From assembly GCA_013368445.1 (NCBI GenBank), contig JAACJO010000020.1:310001-374000 (forward strand): a DNA stretch of 64,000 nucleotides, given 5' to 3'. The notes beneath the pieces are model-generated. The model saw only the letters and a list, made by a program, of their open reading frames with translations, ran no database searches and was not told the DNA's origin. Every line of letters begins with the position of its first letter. Within the stretch, counting starts at the first letter, position 1. Shown here piece by piece: positions 60,345-64,000 of the stretch. The position numbers and the translations under genes are program-made. This DNA is from Leucocoprinus leucothites (lineage: Eukaryota > Basidiomycota > Agaricomycetes > Agaricales > Agaricaceae).

Positions 60345-61721
60345 TGAAGAGGCAGAAATGGGATTGTTAATGTAATAAAGGAAATGTGGTCAGATAGTGA
60401 ATGATAGGTAACATTAATAACAATAACAACCAACACTCCTAAACTCAATACAAGTTTGTGGGAGGTTAATCAATAAAGAACAATGTTTCACGAAAGTGCT
60501 AAGATTGATAATGAAAGATGATGGGAGTTGTCTGTAGACCCATTTGTAATGGAATGACCAGTTTGCGAAAGACACTCGACGATCCCTGTTATGTAATGCT
60601 GCACAACTACAAGTCCCTTAGAATGCAGAAGTGTAATAGACCGGTATTTGCGAATCGTCACCTTCGCTAACACTTGGCACTATCACAATACAACTGACAC
60701 TGACTAGCACCAATCCTGGATACTAGATGCAATATGCAGCTTATAAGTCTTTTCCAGACTTCTTCACACTCTGAACTTATATGAATCTCACAGTAATGTT
60801 CTTTCTCGAAAGGTGCTTTCCAATTCTTTAATGGTCTATGACCAAAGGGCACTCAATACACTTTTTACTACTCACTCAGATATGTTGTGTGGGACAGTCT
60901 CTAAGCATAGCCTTAGCAGGTGAGATTCCTTGCTAAACTATATGCTCAAGAAAGGTTTATATTGGTTTCATGAAAGTACTAAAGGAGTAATTACATGGAT
61001 GACATGTACACATTGTTGATAACAAAAGGAGATTTATTGAAAGGTTGTCCAATAGGAATATCTCTGGGTTTTCTTTGGGGTTTAAGTGCTGATGTGTCCT
61101 TTTGCGAAGGTGTGATTACTCCTGCTCCTCTGATATCATGAGATCTCTATCACTGCTGATGGTTGTCTTATTCTGCGAAAGCTCGTTCCTGACCATAACA
61201 ATGTCTACTACTCAGTAGTCAAGTGCTGATGCATCCTGTTAGTTTCCACTAATCTGGTTCTATAATCAAGTGGGTCATTCAGTACCCATGTGGAGTTTCT
61301 CCATCTTTTGCAAAAGGGTATACTTCTGCTGTAGTGATGTTAAAAAGATAGGACTTCCGCAAATGTGCACAAGTGCCTGTCCGGATCAGAAGGCTAAGCC
61401 TTTGATCTCCAATTAGTTAGTCCATTATTGCTCTTTCGAGAAAGACTTCGACTGGATCAATACCCAGATTACAGGCTAAGATCACAAAGGGTCATAGGGT
61501 ACACATCCCAACCGCATTCGCTAAGTCTCGACATCATCCTGTAGCCTCTTGTTACTCTTGATCATTAATGGTCGTTTTGCAAGTGTGCTGTGCTTTCGTG
61601 AGTGTGTATGTTACACTAGGGTCTTACAGCAGGGTTCCTTAATGTCTATACAGTTACCCAATATATTGACTATATCATCAAATTTAATGATTTCACGGCT
61701 AATGCCATTTGGGCTGTAACA
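60345..61721 (-). repeat. Repeat X, copy 2 (inverted)
   Basis: 1,377 bp, inverted relative to copy 1 and in the hAT element. The outer end (TGTTACAGCCC on the minus strand) is clear. The inner end is uncertain because the shared CTGCCTCTTCA also reads as transposase sequence (SASSP). A 61-codon frame is retained in both copies but has no recognisable domain. Confidence 0.7.
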
Positions 61722-63119
61722 CAGGCAGGTCCCAGATATCAAGATCATGCTTATCAGCCACTTGATTAGCAGCCTTTGCCTTCTGACACTGTTTGACAGG
61801 AGAGAATTGTACAGGGATGAGTGGTCTGGCATTATCTTCCTCATCACTCGAAGCCCTAGTCTCAGGTGTCTGGGCCCAAGAAATGTGTGGTGTGACAGCC
61901 CTGCTACCACTTGAACCCCTAGACAACAGCCCTGAAGCAGGATGAGAGGGAAGCCTTGATTTTGTACAAGGCATATTAATGCAGGGAGGGACTACAAGGG
62001 GTGAGAAGCTCAAACACAGGGTCATGTTCATTATTTGATATGTTTACATCAATAATTTGATTCGGAGTCTCAAAAGCTCCCATATATAGGCTATATATCT
62101 ATTTTTAACTGGTCCCTGTCAGGTTACCACAGGTATCCGGCAGACCGGTATCCAACCTGACCCAATCTGGTCATCATGGATCGTTACCTGCAGATACCCA
62201 GTTGTCATGTATCTGTGACAGTCCCTAATTGTTACCTATCATTCACTATCTGACTACATTGAATTCACTACCTTAACAATCACATTTCTGCCTCTTCAAT
62301 GGCAGTCAGAAACAGCATGATTGCACACATGAGAAACTGTGGGTGAGCTGATGAGCTCATCCTCATGTTCATGCAGTTCTTCCTGAAGCTAGACACACAC
62401 CCTTTTCATAGCAAGCCAGATGGGGAGAAAGGCCTCATTGCCCACCAAGCAGAAGTTTGATGAGAATGGCACTGTTTTCTTCTTGCCAATAAGGACAGTG
62501 GCTTCTTTGACCTTTCAGTCATCAATGACACCTGGCTGTATGCTATTGGAGATGAGCTGAGGTGAAGATGACATGATGAGGCCATTGCAGAGTAAGTAAC
62601 AAATCTTGACTCTAGCTCACTGGAACTGCTGCTAACAAAATTCTTCCCTCCTTTTGGTTTTCTGCACACTACACAACAATGCAAATTTTCGATTTTGCAA
62701 TGGCCCTGCTACCTGCCCTGCCTCTGCCCTGCCCTGCCCCACCACTGGTGGTACAACCATGGTCACCCTACTTAGGCTGACATTGACAAGAGACACACCA
62801 TAAAAAGGCACATGGGGCCACTGGGACTATTCACCATGCTATCAGCAAAACCAGCATCACTAGTCACACTCTCCTTCACCATCTTGAGCATCCTGAAAAG
62901 CTTCAAAATGCAAACAGAGTCACTCACCATCCCTGTCAGATGATGAAGCCCAGCATGATGGGCTATCAAGAAGACCTTAGAGGAAAAAGCCCTTTCAGTC
63001 ACCCTCATCTTCAGCAGTCCTCTCTGCCTGCCCAAATTGCCTCAGATGACATCACCATGACATTGCAAACTGCAACACAACTGTACACTGGGACAAGCAG
63101 ACCAACAGGTGCTCCTGCA

Positions 63120-63720
63120 TGCAAAAGGGTTATCTCTGCTCCTCTAGTAGAATGGTCCTATGCACTGACTGGCAAAAACCTGTAGGATGCTGCAAGACAG
63201 CACATAGCCCCTCCAGACACCAGTGTTCAGAATGTGGAGTGATAGATCATGGAGCTCAGAAGTGTCCTAGCACACAGACAGCTTAAGGCCCTCAACCTGT
63301 ATATACCAGATGAATGGTGTAAACTACTTGACTCCTCTGGTCTCTCTGTCAAGTATCCCCATGTTGCCAGCATGTTGTATAATGGCTTTATGGCAGGTAT
63401 CCCCCACATCATGACTACTTACACTCCAAATAATTGACCCTCTATAATTGAATATAATACTATACTTCATAATGTTGTTAACACTGAGTTCAAGAAACAG
63501 AGATATGCTGGCCCACTTGCCAAAGAAGAAGTCATACAGCTCATTGGTCCATTCCAAACCTTACCACTAAGCATCATACCCAAACCCAATAAGCCAGGAA
63601 AATTCAGACTCATTCAAAACCTCTCACACCCTCACTCACCCAGTTCACTAGTCTCTTCAATCAATAGTGCTATCATCTCAGAGCTACACCACTGCACTTG
63701 GGGCACTTTTGGTACTACAA
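63120..63720 (+). pseudogene. DIRS/Ngaro-like reverse transcriptase remnant
   Basis: Motifs typical of Agaricomycete tyrosine-recombinase retrotransposons: SAPLVEWSYALTGKNL (about 63,150), LVPDEW-like IPDEWCKLLDSSGLS (about 63,310), and the reverse transcriptase start RYAGPLAKEEVIQLIGPFQ (about 63,500) with IPKPNKPGKFRLIQNLSHP. It is broken by stops at about 63,183 and 63,436 and loses the frame after about 63,720, before the catalytic YxDD box. The element probably extends to the left (62,300-63,100) in a worse state. Confidence 0.7.
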
Positions 63721-63837
63721 GGTTATTTACCCATGCCTTCAGCATGGGGCATTGACACAGTAGTTAGGCTCACACATCTGAAGTCTGAGTTGAATAGGAG
63801 TCTCATAATTCCAGTACAAATCTGATAAAGGCAAAAA

Positions 63838-63955
63838 ACAACATCAACATTAAAGACCATCCAAAAGTCAACTAAAGACCATTCAAAATCAAACTAAAAA
63901 CTGTTCAAACTAAACTAAAGACCATTCAAACTAAACTAAAGACTGTTCAAAAAAA
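63838..63955. repeat. Short tandem repeat, about 24-bp period
   Basis: Imperfect copies of AAACTAAAGACCATTCAAA, five or so units, next to the reverse transcriptase remnant. Confidence 0.65.
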
Positions 63956-64000
63956 AAGACAACTCTGATATCTGAAAGCACCAAAAAGAATCTATCTACA

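Larger units (their letters stand above)
57445..62031 (-). pseudogene. hAT transposase remnant
   Basis: From the N-terminus (high coordinates): a proline/serine-rich start; after repeat X, SASSPDDEII and ASFAHLKSLAYQHF; a BED-type finger region around CKTDPDRHTAHH and THTGTGNLQKGIKAC (60,080-60,160); the hAT core LVLEGWTAPIVVSYLGLVV (about 59,700) and HTGEYLAKVVFDCLK (about 59,530); an acidic insert (59,000-59,200); then WFKDNGF (57,830) and the hATC dimerisation motif WWKTTATSCPNLARMGMNY (57,490-57,550). It carries several stops and is split by two insertions, so it is inactive. Confidence 0.75.
56767..62227 (-). mobile_element. hAT transposon, 5.46 kb, with nested insertions
   Basis: Terminal inverted repeats TAGGGTCTGTCA (left) and TAGGGACTGTCA (right, reverse complement), flanked by a perfect 8-bp target duplication ATTGTTAC (56,759-56,766 and 62,228-62,235). 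The transposase reads on the minus strand. Within it lie a 418-bp MITE with the same ends (58,324-58,741) and an inverted copy of repeat X (60,345-61,721). Confidence 0.85.

Overview
The window is fungal nuclear DNA, most likely from an Agaricomycete (Basidiomycota); I cannot name the genus. The evidence is the gene structure (dense introns, mostly 46-83 nt, with GTRNGT donors and YAG acceptors) and the families present: DUF6533-type membrane proteins, HsbA-like secreted proteins, the expanded Agaricomycete G-domain GTPases, and Ty1/copia, Ty3/gypsy chromovirus, hAT and DIRS/Ngaro-like elements. All gene models here were spliced by eye.

Layout. 1-21,300 is mostly single-copy genes. They are a septin (CDC12 type, 3' end outside the window), proteasome subunit beta-7 (PSMB4/PRE4), a tandem pair of single-pass membrane proteins (the left copy has lost its cytoplasmic tail), a one-cysteine type II peroxiredoxin, a tandem pair of DUF6533 proteins (the second decayed and hit by a non-autonomous hAT element), and EAF3/MRG15.

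22,576-37,887 is one HsbA-like secreted-protein gene cut in two by a 14.56-kb nested insertion: a Ty1/copia element (22,743-37,300, target duplication CAAAT) that itself contains a Ty3/gypsy chromovirus (27,868-36,057, target duplication ATCAA). The gypsy element carries an antisense two-exon gene with its own TATA box between pol and the 3' LTR. Both elements are decayed, almost entirely by C-to-T/G-to-A changes at CpG.

37,900-51,711 holds two G-domain GTPase genes and a duplicated 5' fragment of the first. The second GTPase gene (47,627-51,711) contains a 2.5-kb array of 68-bp units. Each unit is a complete 65-nt mini-intron (GTGAGT donor, CTGAT branch site, pyrimidine tract, CAG) plus one 3-nt spacer. 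This is the most unusual feature of the window.

51,712-64,000 is transposon-derived. It starts with about 5.1 kb containing no CpG dinucleotide, followed by a 5.46-kb hAT element with a perfect 8-bp target duplication, a nested 418-bp MITE of the same family, an unclassified 1.38-kb repeat in direct and inverted copies, and a DIRS/Ngaro-like reverse transcriptase remnant at the right edge.

The host genes are unrelated housekeeping and surface-protein genes and do not form a pathway. What unites the right two thirds is repeat insertion, CpG decay and local gene duplication.
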